Positions 1-7,167 of a stretch of 7,663 nt of DNA are shown here, piece by piece. The stretch is from Verrucomicrobia bacterium UBA3214 (GTDB lineage: Bacteria; Verrucomicrobiota; Kiritimatiellia; RFP12; UBA1067), in the NCBI GenBank assembly GCA_002363575.1, contig DEWI01000016.1:1-7663 (forward strand). The letters are read 5' to 3'. A program made the translations under genes and the position numbers. The notes under the pieces are model-generated. The model searched no databases and was not told where the DNA came from. It was given only the letters and a program-made list of their open reading frames with translations. Positions within the stretch are counted from its first letter, which is position 1. Each line of letters begins with the position of its first letter.

Positions 1-2
1 AG

Positions 3-137
3 GGCGACGAGATACTCGTCATGGACGTCATGAAGATGGAGACGCCCGTCACGGCGCCATGCGCCGGCACGGTGACTCTGAACGTCGGGGCGACGGACAA
101 GGTCGCCACGGGCGACGTCCTCGCGGTGATCGGATAG
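3..137 (+). CDS. Biotin carrier (biotinyl/lipoyl domain) of a biotin-dependent decarboxylase, C-terminal part
   Basis: This is the last 44 codons of a gene that begins before the window; the stop is TAG at 135-137. The visible protein has the biotin attachment motif VMKMETPV, with the lysine codon at 33-35 as the expected biotinylation site. The rest of the beta-hammerhead follows (APCAGTV, then GATDKVATGDVLAVIG), which is the normal C-terminus of biotinyl domains. In this family the biotin arm receives a carboxyl group at the carboxyltransferase subunit and carries it to the membrane beta subunit. Because a Na+-pump decarboxylase beta subunit lies just downstream, this is most likely the gamma-type carrier of that complex. 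It could instead be the C-terminus of a longer fused alpha subunit, since the N-terminal part is not visible. The biotinyl-domain call is firm; the exact subunit name is inferred. Confidence 0.93.
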   Translation, partial: GDEILVMDVMKMETPVTAPCAGTVTLNVGATDKVATGDVLAVIG

Positions 138-152
138 CACGGGAAGCGCCGC

Positions 153-172
153 GCATTCACATGTGAAAATGC
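153..172. promoter_or_regulatory. Palindrome in the gap before the lipoprotein gene, possible operator
   Basis: TTCACATGTGAA at 156-167 is a perfect 12-base palindrome, flanked by GCAT at 153-156 and ATGC at 169-172, giving a longer imperfect inverted repeat. It lies between the carrier stop (137) and the ribosome binding site of the lipoprotein gene (181-186). It could be a binding site for a dimeric regulator or a short RNA hairpin. I see no convincing -35/-10 pair next to it, so its function is speculative, and a 12-base palindrome can occur by chance. Confidence 0.25.
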
Positions 173-194
173 ATGGAACCGAAGGAACACAACG

Positions 195-560
195 ATGAAG
201 AAAGCAAGATTTCTGCCTGCACTTGCGACCATTCTCGCGCTATTCGCGTTTGCCGGATGCACTACGACACCCGTCTGGTTTGAACCGTCCTCCGCTCCCG
301 TGCCGCCGGAAGGCTATACGATCCACGGTCTCGAGGTGTCTGGAGCCAGTTCCCAGATATGGGTGTTCGGCCTTGGAGGCAACGCATCGGATTCCGGACA
401 GCGCCGTGCGTATCGCGATGCGATGGCGCAGGCGCCCGGAGCCGATGCCCTTGTCAGCATGTGCATCGACCAGAGTTCGGTTTGCGTTTTCCCGTTCTTC
501 ATGCAAGTCACGACGCGCGTGACGGGAACGCCCGTGAAGTTCAACACTCCGGCCAAGTAG
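195..560 (+). CDS. Small lipoprotein of unknown function
   Basis: The product has 121 residues. It starts with a charged end (MKKAR), a hydrophobic segment (about residues 6-20) and a lipobox-like FAGC with Cys22, so it is probably lipidated and anchored to a membrane on the outer side of the cytoplasm. F at the -3 position is less usual than L. The mature part is short, with a Gly/Ser-rich stretch (GLGGNASDSG, residues 59-68), an Ala-rich helix leading to GADALV (82-87), and a closing strand TRVTGTPVKF (107-116). That pattern recalls small bacterial lipoproteins in which an AxGADALxD segment is followed by a TxVTGxxVKF strand, but I cannot name a family with certainty. Cys90 and Cys97 might form a disulfide. 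GAAGGA at 181-186, eight bases before the ATG, supports this start. It lies between the biotin carrier and the beta subunit of the decarboxylase, 57 bases after the first and 103 before the second. Confidence 0.85.
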   Translation: MKKARFLPALATILALFAFAGCTTTPVWFEPSSAPVPPEGYTIHGLEVSGASSQIWVFGLGGNASDSGQRRAYRDAMAQAPGADALVSMCIDQSSVCVFPFFMQVTTRVTGTPVKFNTPAK

Positions 561-602
561 CGGCGCGAGCAGGCGGGTACGGTAAACAAAGAATACCGGC
601 TG

Positions 603-643
603 CCGGGAATTCCAGACGGCGACAACGCGGCATGGATTCCCGG
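603..643 (+). repeat. Inverted repeat just upstream of the beta-subunit gene
   Basis: CCGGGAAT at 603-610 pairs perfectly with ATTCCCGG at 636-643. After one bulged T (611) the stem extends by CC (612-613) with GG (634-635). The loop is 20 bases. The hairpin ends eight bases before the ribosome binding site GGAAGGA (651-657) of the next gene. There is no T-tract, so it is not a typical intrinsic terminator; it may be a processing or stabilising hairpin in an operon mRNA, or may have no role. Confidence 0.4.
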
Positions 644-663
644 ATGCTGGGGAAGGATTTAAG

Positions 664-2253
664 ATGAAAAGGATGTTTCTTGCTCTGCTGGTCGCATTAG
701 GTTGCGCGGTTGCGCATGCCGATGGCGACTGGAAGACGACACTCGCGAAAGTGAAGACGCTCGCCGGAGAGACGGGCATATCCGGCTTCATGCGCAGCGA
801 CGCGCCCGATTACATAACCGGGAAGTTCGAGCGCAAGGATGCGGAAGGGAAGTGGCTCGACCGCCCCGCCGCGCCGTCGTTCGACGGCGGGCGCTACATA
901 TCGCGCGAAGCGTACGCCAACGACAACGGCTTCTGGGTCATCGACCGCACGCAGGCGCGCACGCTTTCCGCCGGCGCCCACGAGACTAAGATCGGCGAGT
1001 GGGTGGGCGGCTATTTCGACGGCCTCGGCAACTTCGTGCGCGGCCACGAGGTGAAGACGCTTTTCGGGATGCCGTACGGAGTCGGCCAGCTGATCATGAT
1101 TCCGCTTTGCCTGATCATGATGTATCTGGCGATCGTCAAGGGCTTCGAGCCGCTCCTGCTGCTGCCGATCGGTTTCGGCGGATTGCTCGCGAACTGCCCG
1201 CTCGCCGGCGTGACCACCCCGGAGATGATGACAGGCGGCGCGATCTCGTTCCTGCAGAGCGGCATACCCGTCATGACCGGCGGGCAGGTTTCGCCCGGCG
1301 GCTTCCTTTACTACTTCTTCCATTTCGGCATTGATACAGGCGTGTTCCCGATCATGATATTCATGGGCGTGGGCGCGATGACCGACTTCGGGCCGCTTAT
1401 CGCCAATCCTAAGATGTCGCTTCTCGGAGGCGCCGCGCAGTTCGGAATCTTCTTCGCGCTCTTCGGCGCGCTCGGCCTGGCCGCGTTCTTCGGCGCCGAT
1501 TTCTTCGGCGGCGTCGATCCTATCAAGGCGGCCGCTTCTATCGGCATCATCGGCGGCGCCGACGGCCCGACGGCCATATGGCTGACGAGCAAACTTGCGC
1601 CCGATCTGCTCGGCGCGATCGCCGTTGCCGCGTATTCCTACATGGCGCTCGTACCGATCATCCAGCCGCCGATCATGAACGCGCTCACGACGAAGAAAGA
1701 GCGCTTGATCAAGATGCCGCCGCTTCGCGAAGTGAAAAAGATCGAGAAGATATGCTTCCCGCTCGTCGTGCTTCTGCTCTGCGCGGTGCTGCTGCCTTCC
1801 GCCGTGCCGCTGATCGGCGCGCTGATGCTTGGCAACCTCGCGAAGGAAGCCGGCCCCTCGGTGGCGAGAATCTCCGACACCATGTCGAACGCGCTCATCA
1901 ACATCGTGACCATCATGCTCGGCCTCTCCGTCGGCTCCAAGCTCGCATGCGAGAAGTTCCTCTCCGGGACGACGCTCGGCATACTTGCGCTCGGGCTTTG
2001 CGCGTTCTGCGTGGGCACGGCGGCGGGCGTTTTGATGGCCAAGCTCATGAACGTCTTTTCCAAGGAGAAGGTCAATCCGCTCATCGGCTCCGCCGGCGTC
2101 TCCGCCGTGCCGATGGCCGCGCGCGTATCCAACAAGGTTTCGCTCCAGAACGACCCGACGAACTTCGTTCTCATGCAGGCGATGGGGCCGAACGTCTCGG
2201 GCGTCATCGGTTCCGCCGTTGTCGCAGGCGTACTCTACAAACTTTGCATGTAG
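664..2253 (+). CDS. oadB: Na+-translocating decarboxylase beta subunit (OadB/MmdB/GcdB family) with N-terminal extension
   Basis: This 529-residue integral membrane protein is the subunit that decarboxylates carboxyl-biotin and couples it to Na+ export. The core begins near residue 136 and carries family signatures: [62 protein letters not shown], and [18 protein letters not shown]. Residues matching those implicated in Na+ transport in Klebsiella OadB (D203, Y229, N373, G377, S382, R389) are all present as D300, Y326, N471, G475, S480 and R487, with the same spacing within each motif. The family is usually about 375-435 residues. Here there is a signal peptide ([13 protein letters not shown], likely cut after AHA at 17-19), a TGI motif at 37-39, then about 95 polar residues before the first core helix. 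GGAAGGA at 651-657 supports the start. The gene follows a biotin carrier and a lipoprotein gene. The family call is firm; oxaloacetate, methylmalonyl-CoA and glutaconyl-CoA pumps share this subunit, so the symbol is generic. Confidence 0.95.
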   Translation: MKRMFLALLVALGCAVAHADGDWKTTLAKVKTLAGETGISGFMRSDAPDYITGKFERKDAEGKWLDRPAAPSFDGGRYISREAYANDNGFWVIDRTQARTLSAGAHETKIGEWVGGYFDGLGNFVRGHEVKTLFGMPYGVGQLIMIPLCLIMMYLAIVKGFEPLLLLPIGFGGLLANCPLAGVTTPEMMTGGAISFLQSGIPVMTGGQVSPGGFLYYFFHFGIDTGVFPIMIFMGVGAMTDFGPLIANPKMSLLGGAAQFGIFFALFGALGLAAFFGADFFGGVDPIKAAASIGIIGGADGPTAIWLTSKLAPDLLGAIAVAAYSYMALVPIIQPPIMNALTTKKERLIKMPPLREVKKIEKICFPLVVLLLCAVLLPSAVPLIGALMLGNLAKEAGPSVARISDTMSNALINIVTIMLGLSVGSKLACEKFLSGTTLGILALGLCAFCVGTAAGVLMAKLMNVFSKEKVNPLIGSAGVSAVPMAARVSNKVSLQNDPTNFVLMQAMGPNVSGVIGSAVVAGVLYKLCM

Positions 2254-2263
2254 GCTTCCGGCG

Positions 2264-2369
2264 CGGCCGCGTCTTGCGCTTTCCGCGTCCCCGCAGGGCG
2301 GACGCTCGCATTGCGAGAAGCGTCCGCCTGGCGGAGGAGCGCGATGGAAAAGAGGCGTGGACGCGGCCG
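2264..2369 (+). other. Nested inverted repeats, possible structured RNA between oadB and the protease gene
   Basis: The 154-base gap 2254-2407 has no credible ORF. CGGCCGCGTC at 2264-2273 is a perfect 10-base complement of GACGCGGCCG at 2360-2369. Inside it TTTCC (2280-2284) can pair with GGAAA (2346-2350), and a second perfect 10-base stem lies at 2297-2306/2319-2328. All three are collinear, so one long branched-free fold is possible. GGACGC at 2300-2305 can alternatively pair with GCGTCC at 2285-2290, so two mutually exclusive hairpins exist. High GC makes chance pairing common, so this is a candidate only. Confidence 0.35.
2294..2330 (+). terminator. Strong GC hairpin after oadB, terminator-like but without a T-tract
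   Basis: GGCGGACGCT (2297-2306) pairs perfectly with AGCGTCCGCC (2319-2328), and CAG/CTG at the base can extend it with one bulged G. A short inner CGC/GCG pairing (2307-2309 with 2313-2315) is possible in the loop. It starts about 40 bases after the oadB stop. No run of T follows, so efficient intrinsic termination is not shown; it could protect the oadB 3' end or slow polymerase. Confidence 0.4.
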
Positions 2370-2381
2370 GCTGGCCGGAAT

Positions 2382-2405
2382 GGCAGATATAAGGAAGGAG
2401 CTGCC
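2382..2405 (+). promoter_or_regulatory. Ribosome binding site of the protease gene inside a small hairpin loop
   Basis: The Shine-Dalgarno sequence AAGGAAGGAG (2391-2400) lies seven bases before the ATG at 2408 and decides that start. GGCAG (2382-2386) is complementary to CTGCC (2401-2405), with a possible additional U-G pair outside, which would place the whole Shine-Dalgarno in a 14-base loop. The ribosome binding site is certain; the hairpin is a weak five-base stem whose effect, if any, is unknown. Confidence 0.6.
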
Positions 2406-2407
2406 GG

Positions 2408-5400
2408 ATGAGATTACGAAGAGAGATTTTCGCAGCTGCCGCGGCTGGCGCGGCGCTCGTCTTGCAGGCCCAGTTGCCGCAGAACGAGAGCGATTGGTCG
2501 CGCATATACCTGGGTTCCAATCCCAGCGTCAGCGGCGATGGCAAGACATTCGCGTTTGAATGGAACGACCACCTCTGGCTCGCGGACACCGCGGGAGGAT
2601 ACGCGCGGCGTCTTGGTTCTTCCAACGCCGCCGATTCCTGGCCGGTGATGAGTCCTGACGGCAAGAAGATCGCATTCGCGTCCGATCGCGACGGCGGCAT
2701 GAAGGTTTTCGAGTTCGACATCGCCGGGGATTCGGTGCGCCAGATTTCTTTCCATTCCGAGGCGACGTATCCGCGCTCGTGGTGCCCCGACGCCGAGCAT
2801 GTCATGTGCCAGGTCTTCCGCGATTCATCCGGTCCGAAGACTTGCGAGCGCATCGCGATAATCAATACCGAGAAGCGCGAGAAGGAGGTCATTCCTTTTG
2901 ATATCATGGCTTCCGATCCGATGATGAGCCCGGACGGCAGCTCGATACTCTTCACGCGCCGCGGCGACGAACTGTACCGCAAGCGCCCGCGTTCCATCGG
3001 CCCTGCCGCAGGCCAGATATGGCAGTACATAATCGCCCAGAAGCGCTTCGTGCCCATGGTGCGCCACGAGACAGACTGCCGCAACCCGATATGGCGCCCA
3101 GACGGCAAGGGGTTCTATTATCTCGATGCGAAGGGCGGCGCGCGCAATCTCTGGTACAAGAGCCTAGATGGCGCCGAGACGGTGCAGCTCACGGATTTCA
3201 AGGGCGACCACGTCTTCCAGCCATCGCTTTCCGCCGACGGCAAGACGATGATCTTCCGCCAAGCGTTCGACTTCTGGCGTTTCGATCCCACCAACCCGAA
3301 GAAGGCGCCGGAGCGCATCCTTCTCAAGCCGGAGGCCGGCTATGTGGAGCGCGGCGCATCCAAACGCCGCCGCTACGACACATGCTGGAACAACGACACG
3401 CCGGGCGACGTCTCGTTCTGCGACAACGGAACGCAGATCGCGTTTACGACAGGCGGCGACCTCTATGTGATGGATACGGTGATCTGCGAGCCTACGCTCG
3501 TGCAGGGCGGCACGTCCACCCACGAGCGCGAATGCGTGTTCTCGCCCGACGGCCGCGCGCTCTACTACACCAGCGACCGCGGAGACTCCGTCAGAATCGT
3601 CAAGGCGGAGCCGGCCGATCCGATGAAGCCGTGGTGGGAAAACTCGTCCTTCAAAAAGTCGGTAGTCATGGCAGACGGCGCGCAGCGCCTGAATTTCTCG
3701 ATTTCGCCCGAAGGCTCCTGCCTGGCCTGGCAGGATCCGAGCGGAAAGTTCACTTTCGCAGACACCAATGGAAACGTCCGCGCGCATGGTCCTAGCGCGA
3801 CCTCCGGAGGCTCGTACGCATGGAGTCCCGACGGCAAGTGGGTCGTCACCCAGCTCTCTGACGAATTCGCCAACAGCGACGTCTGGATACTTTCCACGGA
3901 CGGGCGCGCGGCGCCGTACAACCTCTCGAGAAACTTCAAGTACGACGGCGAGCCTGCGTGGAGTCCGGACGGCAAGATGATCGCGTTCGTCTCCGAGCTT
4001 CCGGAGCTGGGCGACGGCAAATACCTGCGCTACGTCTATCTCGACCGCGAAACAGAGGAGCTCGACACCTATACCTACGAGCTGGACAAGGCGCGCAACG
4101 TGATCCGCGAAAACTCCGGCTCCCCTGACGCGCCCTCGCGCTACTCCGCGCTCGAAATCCCGCGCGATACAGGCAGGCAGGACGGAGAAATCGATATCGA
4201 TTTCGACGATCTCGCCGATCGCGTGCGCACCGTCCGCGTGCATGCGGCGTTCCCGTTCTTCCGCTGGGATTCCCGGACGATCGCGTACGCCGCCACGGAC
4301 AAGCGCACGGATACGATCCACATCCCCGACCGCCTGCAAGGCGAAAAGCTCTTCGACTGCGCCGGCGTCCCGCGCGGCTGGGTGGAGAAGAACGACCGCG
4401 TCCTTTGGATCGTCGATCAGCTTCCCGCGCTCGGCGCTTCCAAGCTCTCTTTCAACGTCTATCAGGATACGAACTACGAGGACTACCAGGAACTCGGCTT
4501 CCGCACGGCGTGGGCGCGCATCCGTGATCTCTACTACGACCCCAACATGCACGGCGCGGACTGGGCGGAGATCGGCGAGCGCTTCCTGCTGCCGGCGCGC
4601 TATGCGTCGAGCTATTCCGTCTTCATCCGCGTGATGAACATGGTGCTCGGCGAGCTGGACTCCTCGCATCTCGGGTTCTACGCCAACAGCAACTCGACGA
4701 AGGAGTGGGCGCGCAAGACTCCGCTCGGCGGCTGGGAAATCGTCACCGCGCATCTCGGGATGCGCTTCGAGCCGGAGAATGCCCCGGATGGCTGGATCGT
4801 GCGCGACGTGATTCCCGGCGGCCCCGCGGACCGCAGCGGCTTCGGAATCCGCAAAGGCGACGTCGTAATCGCCGTCGATGGGCAGGACGTGTCCGGCAAT
4901 ATCGACCCGACGATCGTGCTGAACGGCCCGCCGAACCGCAAGGTCCGCGTCACGTTCCGGCGCGTCGACGGCAGCGCGGAGACGATCGTCATTCCATCGT
5001 GCTCGTTCCAGTACGCCCGCGAGAGGATCGGCGCGGAGGAGATCAAGGCCAAGCGGCGCTACGTGCACGAGAAGTCGCGCGAGGCTTTCGGCTACCTGAA
5101 CATCGACGCGATGAACTGGGAATCGCTCTGGCGCTTCCAGCACGAAGTGTTTTCCGAGGGCTACGGGCGCGATGGCCTGATTATCGACGTGCGCAACAAT
5201 TTCGGCGGCTTCACGGCCGACCAGATGCTGCAGATACTGCTCGGCGCGGACCACTCGCGCGCCGTCACGCGCACTTGCGGCCCCGGGTATCTGTTCGGCT
5301 ACTGGGGGCGCCCGGTGTGGTCGAAGCCGATCGTGGTGCTTTGCAACGAGGCCACTGGCTCGAACGGCGAGATCTTCTCGCACGCGATCAAGACCTTGAA

Positions 5401-5689
5401 GCGCGGCAAGCTCGTCGGCCGAGAGACCGGCGGCGGCGTCATCGCCACCTACGACTCCGCATTGCTCGATCTCGGCTCGTTCCGCGATGCGCGCTACGGG
5501 TGGTTCGTGCTGGACGGCACGGATATGGAACACCACGGCGCAAAGCCGGATTTCGTCGTCGAAGACGAGCCTGCGGATGTGAACGCCGGCCTCGACAAGC
5601 AGCTCGACAAGGCGATCGAAGTGCTCGACGCCGAAGTCGCCGCCTGGAGAGTCGCCAATCCGCCGATCGAATTCAAATTCGCCCGCTGA
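2408..5689 (+). CDS. Exported tricorn-like serine protease (beta-propeller, C1, PDZ, S41 core)
   Basis: This 1093-residue protein has the full tricorn architecture. An N-terminal MRLRREIF plus Ala-rich hydrophobic stretch (to about residue 22) is a likely signal peptide, so it probably acts outside the cytoplasm. Residues about 30-680 hold PD40/WD40-like blades, seen as repeated SPDGK-type turns at 82, 174, 230, 276, 379, 472 and 519. The C1 region (about 690-760) ends in ELDSSH, with Ser753-His754 matching the tricorn Ser745-His746 pair. A PDZ domain spans about 780-865 (VIPGGPADRSGFGIRKGDVV). The S41 core (about 890-1060) has DVRNNFGG (927-934, oxyanion region), the nucleophile Ser985 in ATGSNGEIF, and Glu1041 in MEHHGAKPD, matching Ser965 and Glu1023. 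All four catalytic positions are thus present, so an active peptidase that trims peptides to small fragments is expected. Length is close to the roughly 1070 residues of archaeal tricorn. The next gene starts 55 bases downstream. Natural substrates are unknown. Confidence 0.95.
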   Translation: MRLRREIFAAAAAGAALVLQAQLPQNESDWSRIYLGSNPSVSGDGKTFAFEWNDHLWLADTAGGYARRLGSSNAADSWPVMSPDGKKIAFASDRDGGMKVFEFDIAGDSVRQISFHSEATYPRSWCPDAEHVMCQVFRDSSGPKTCERIAIINTEKREKEVIPFDIMASDPMMSPDGSSILFTRRGDELYRKRPRSIGPAAGQIWQYIIAQKRFVPMVRHETDCRNPIWRPDGKGFYYLDAKGGARNLWYKSLDGAETVQLTDFKGDHVFQPSLSADGKTMIFRQAFDFWRFDPTNPKKAPERILLKPEAGYVERGASKRRRYDTCWNNDTPGDVSFCDNGTQIAFTTGGDLYVMDTVICEPTLVQGGTSTHERECVFSPDGRALYYTSDRGDSVRIVKAEPADPMKPWWENSSFKKSVVMADGAQRLNFSISPEGSCLAWQDPSGKFTFADTNGNVRAHGPSATSGGSYAWSPDGKWVVTQLSDEFANSDVWILSTDGRAAPYNLSRNFKYDGEPAWSPDGKMIAFVSELPELGDGKYLRYVYLDRETEELDTYTYELDKARNVIRENSGSPDAPSRYSALEIPRDTGRQDGEIDIDFDDLADRVRTVRVHAAFPFFRWDSRTIAYAATDKRTDTIHIPDRLQGEKLFDCAGVPRGWVEKNDRVLWIVDQLPALGASKLSFNVYQDTNYEDYQELGFRTAWARIRDLYYDPNMHGADWAEIGERFLLPARYASSYSVFIRVMNMVLGELDSSHLGFYANSNSTKEWARKTPLGGWEIVTAHLGMRFEPENAPDGWIVRDVIPGGPADRSGFGIRKGDVVIAVDGQDVSGNIDPTIVLNGPPNRKVRVTFRRVDGSAETIVIPSCSFQYARERIGAEEIKAKRRYVHEKSREAFGYLNIDAMNWESLWRFQHEVFSEGYGRDGLIIDVRNNFGGFTADQMLQILLGADHSRAVTRTCGPGYLFGYWGRPVWSKPIVVLCNEATGSNGEIFSHAIKTLKRGKLVGRETGGGVIATYDSALLDLGSFRDARYGWFVLDGTDMEHHGAKPDFVVEDEPADVNAGLDKQLDKAIEVLDAEVAAWRVANPPIEFKFAR

Positions 5690-5695
5690 AACCGC

Positions 5696-5721
5696 GCGCG
5701 GCGTCCGGCGCTCCGCCGCGC
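5696..5721 (+). repeat. GC-rich hairpin between protease and rhamnulokinase genes
   Basis: GCGCGGCG (5696-5703) pairs perfectly with CGCCGCGC (5714-5721) around a ten-base loop, starting seven bases after the protease stop codon. No T-run follows; the next bases are ACTTCAATCC and then the kinase ribosome binding site AGGAG (5732-5736). It may attenuate read-through or stabilise the upstream message, but in DNA this GC-rich it may also be incidental. Confidence 0.4.
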
Positions 5722-5744
5722 ACTTCAATCCAGGAGCCAACGAA

Positions 5745-7163
5745 ATGACGAAGTATCTCGCGATAGACATCGGCGCCAGTTCCGGACGCCACATTCTCGG
5801 CACGCTGGTCGAAGGCAAAATCGTTCTCGAAGAAATCTACCGCTTCGAGAATTCGCAGCTTCGCAAGGATTCCCACGATTGCTGGGATCTCGAAAAGCTC
5901 GTCGCCAGCGTCAAGGCCGGCATAGACGCCGCGCTGGAAAAGACGCCGCTCGATTCCATCGCGATCGACACGTGGGGGGTGGATTTCGTACTGCTCGACG
6001 AAAACAACGCGCTTTGCTCCGACGCCGTGGCATACCGCGACGAGCGGACGGCCGGCGCAGATGCCGAGATAGAGGCTTCGGTAATGTCTTTCGAGGAGCT
6101 TTATTCCCGCACGGGAATCCAGAAGACGCCGTTCAACACGATCTACCAGCTCTGGGCGTTGAAGAAAGAGCATCCCGGACAGCTTGCCAAGGCTGCGAAG
6201 TTCCTCACGATCCCGGAATATCTGAACTACCGGCTCACCGGGAACATCGTGCACGAGTACACCGATTCTTCCACGACAGGGCTTCTCAACGCCGCCGCGA
6301 AAGATTGGGATCGCGAGCTGATAGCGCGTCTCGGGCTGCCGGCGCGGATATTCGGAAAGCTGCAAATGCCCGGCGCGGCAGTCGGAGAGTATCGCGGCGT
6401 GAAAGTCGTGCTTGCGGCGCTGCACGACACCGCAAGCGCCTATCTCGCCGTGCCGGCGCGCGACGACAAGGCCGTATATCTGTCCAGCGGCACGTGGTCG
6501 CTGCTCGGCGTGGAGAATGAAGCGCCGATCACCAGCGCGGAATCGTGCGCGGCGAATTTCACGAATGAAGGCGGCGCGTGGGGGCGGTATCGCTACTTGA
6601 AGAACATCATGGGGCTTTGGATGATACAATCCATCCGCCGCGAACTCAATGGCGTTTCCTATGTCGAAGGCAAAGACGGCGCGGCGACGAAGTCCGCGCT
6701 CGCTGCGCTGGCCGACTACGACGCTTCTGCGGAATATTCCTTTTCGCGCCTCTCGGAACTGGCGCGGGAGGCCGGCGGCTACCGCGCGATCGTCGATGTG
6801 AACGACCGCCGCTTCTTGAATCCAGCTTCTATGATAGCGGAAGTCTCCAAAGCCGCCGCAGAGACAGGCGCGCGCCCTCCAAGGACGATCGGCGAGACGA
6901 TGCAGTGCGTCTATCTGTCTCTTGCGGAGTGCTACGCGGCGGCGATAAAGACGCTCTCGGCCATTACCGGGAAGACGTACACCTCGATCAACATCGTCGG
7001 CGGCGGCTGCAAGGACGAGTATCTCAACGAATTGACGGCGAAGGCGACCGGTCTGGAGGTCTTCGCAGGACCGGTCGAAGGCACGGCGACCGGAAACCTC
7101 ATCGTGCAAATGATCGCGCATGGCGATTTCCCCGATCTCGCCGCAGCGCGCAAGGCGATATGA
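5745..7163 (+). CDS. rhaB: Rhamnulokinase (L-rhamnulose 1-kinase, FGGY family)
   Basis: The 472-residue product should phosphorylate L-rhamnulose with ATP to L-rhamnulose 1-phosphate in the cytoplasm, the second step of the classic L-rhamnose pathway. FGGY kinase features run in order: AIDIGASSGR (6-15) for the ATP phosphates, DTWGVDFVLLD (75-85), YRDERT (97-102), TPFNTIYQLWALK (128-140), IPEYLNYRLTG (156-166), HDTASAY (227-233) with Asp228 as the expected catalytic base, SSGTWSLLG (247-255), NFTNEGG with RYLKNIMGLW (283-292), and NIVGGGCKDEYLNELTA (from 416). These match rhamnulokinase better than xylulokinase or glycerol kinase. AGGAG at 5732-5736 supports the start. It ends at AARKAI, slightly earlier than the 489-residue E. 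coli enzyme; the missing tail lies beyond the catalytic core. No other rhamnose gene is visible here. The next gene begins four bases after its stop. Confidence 0.93.
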   Translation: MTKYLAIDIGASSGRHILGTLVEGKIVLEEIYRFENSQLRKDSHDCWDLEKLVASVKAGIDAALEKTPLDSIAIDTWGVDFVLLDENNALCSDAVAYRDERTAGADAEIEASVMSFEELYSRTGIQKTPFNTIYQLWALKKEHPGQLAKAAKFLTIPEYLNYRLTGNIVHEYTDSSTTGLLNAAAKDWDRELIARLGLPARIFGKLQMPGAAVGEYRGVKVVLAALHDTASAYLAVPARDDKAVYLSSGTWSLLGVENEAPITSAESCAANFTNEGGAWGRYRYLKNIMGLWMIQSIRRELNGVSYVEGKDGAATKSALAALADYDASAEYSFSRLSELAREAGGYRAIVDVNDRRFLNPASMIAEVSKAAAETGARPPRTIGETMQCVYLSLAECYAAAIKTLSAITGKTYTSINIVGGGCKDEYLNELTAKATGLEVFAGPVEGTATGNLIVQMIAHGDFPDLAAARKAI

Positions 7164-7167
7164 TTTT

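Noticed and set aside
561..663. Possible promoter before oadB in the AT-richer TAAACAAAGAAT stretch (583-594)
   Set aside because: No properly spaced -35 element could be matched and the organism's promoter consensus is unknown, so no promoter is claimed.
2262..2271. CGCGGCCGCG palindrome after the oadB stop
   Set aside because: A self-complementary 10-base GC run is unremarkable in this base composition; only its pairing with 2360-2369 was kept.
697..3108. 803-codon open frame on the minus strand across oadB and the protease start
   Set aside because: It is antisense to two well-supported genes and crosses the gap between them. Its protein is low-complexity, rich in Arg, Ala, His and Glu, as expected from reading GC-rich codons backwards, with no recognisable domain.
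3164..5818. 884-codon open frame on the minus strand opposite the tricorn gene
   Set aside because: It mirrors the protease codon periodicity, has the same Arg/Ala/Val/Asp-rich composition and no motifs; it is a shadow of the + strand gene.
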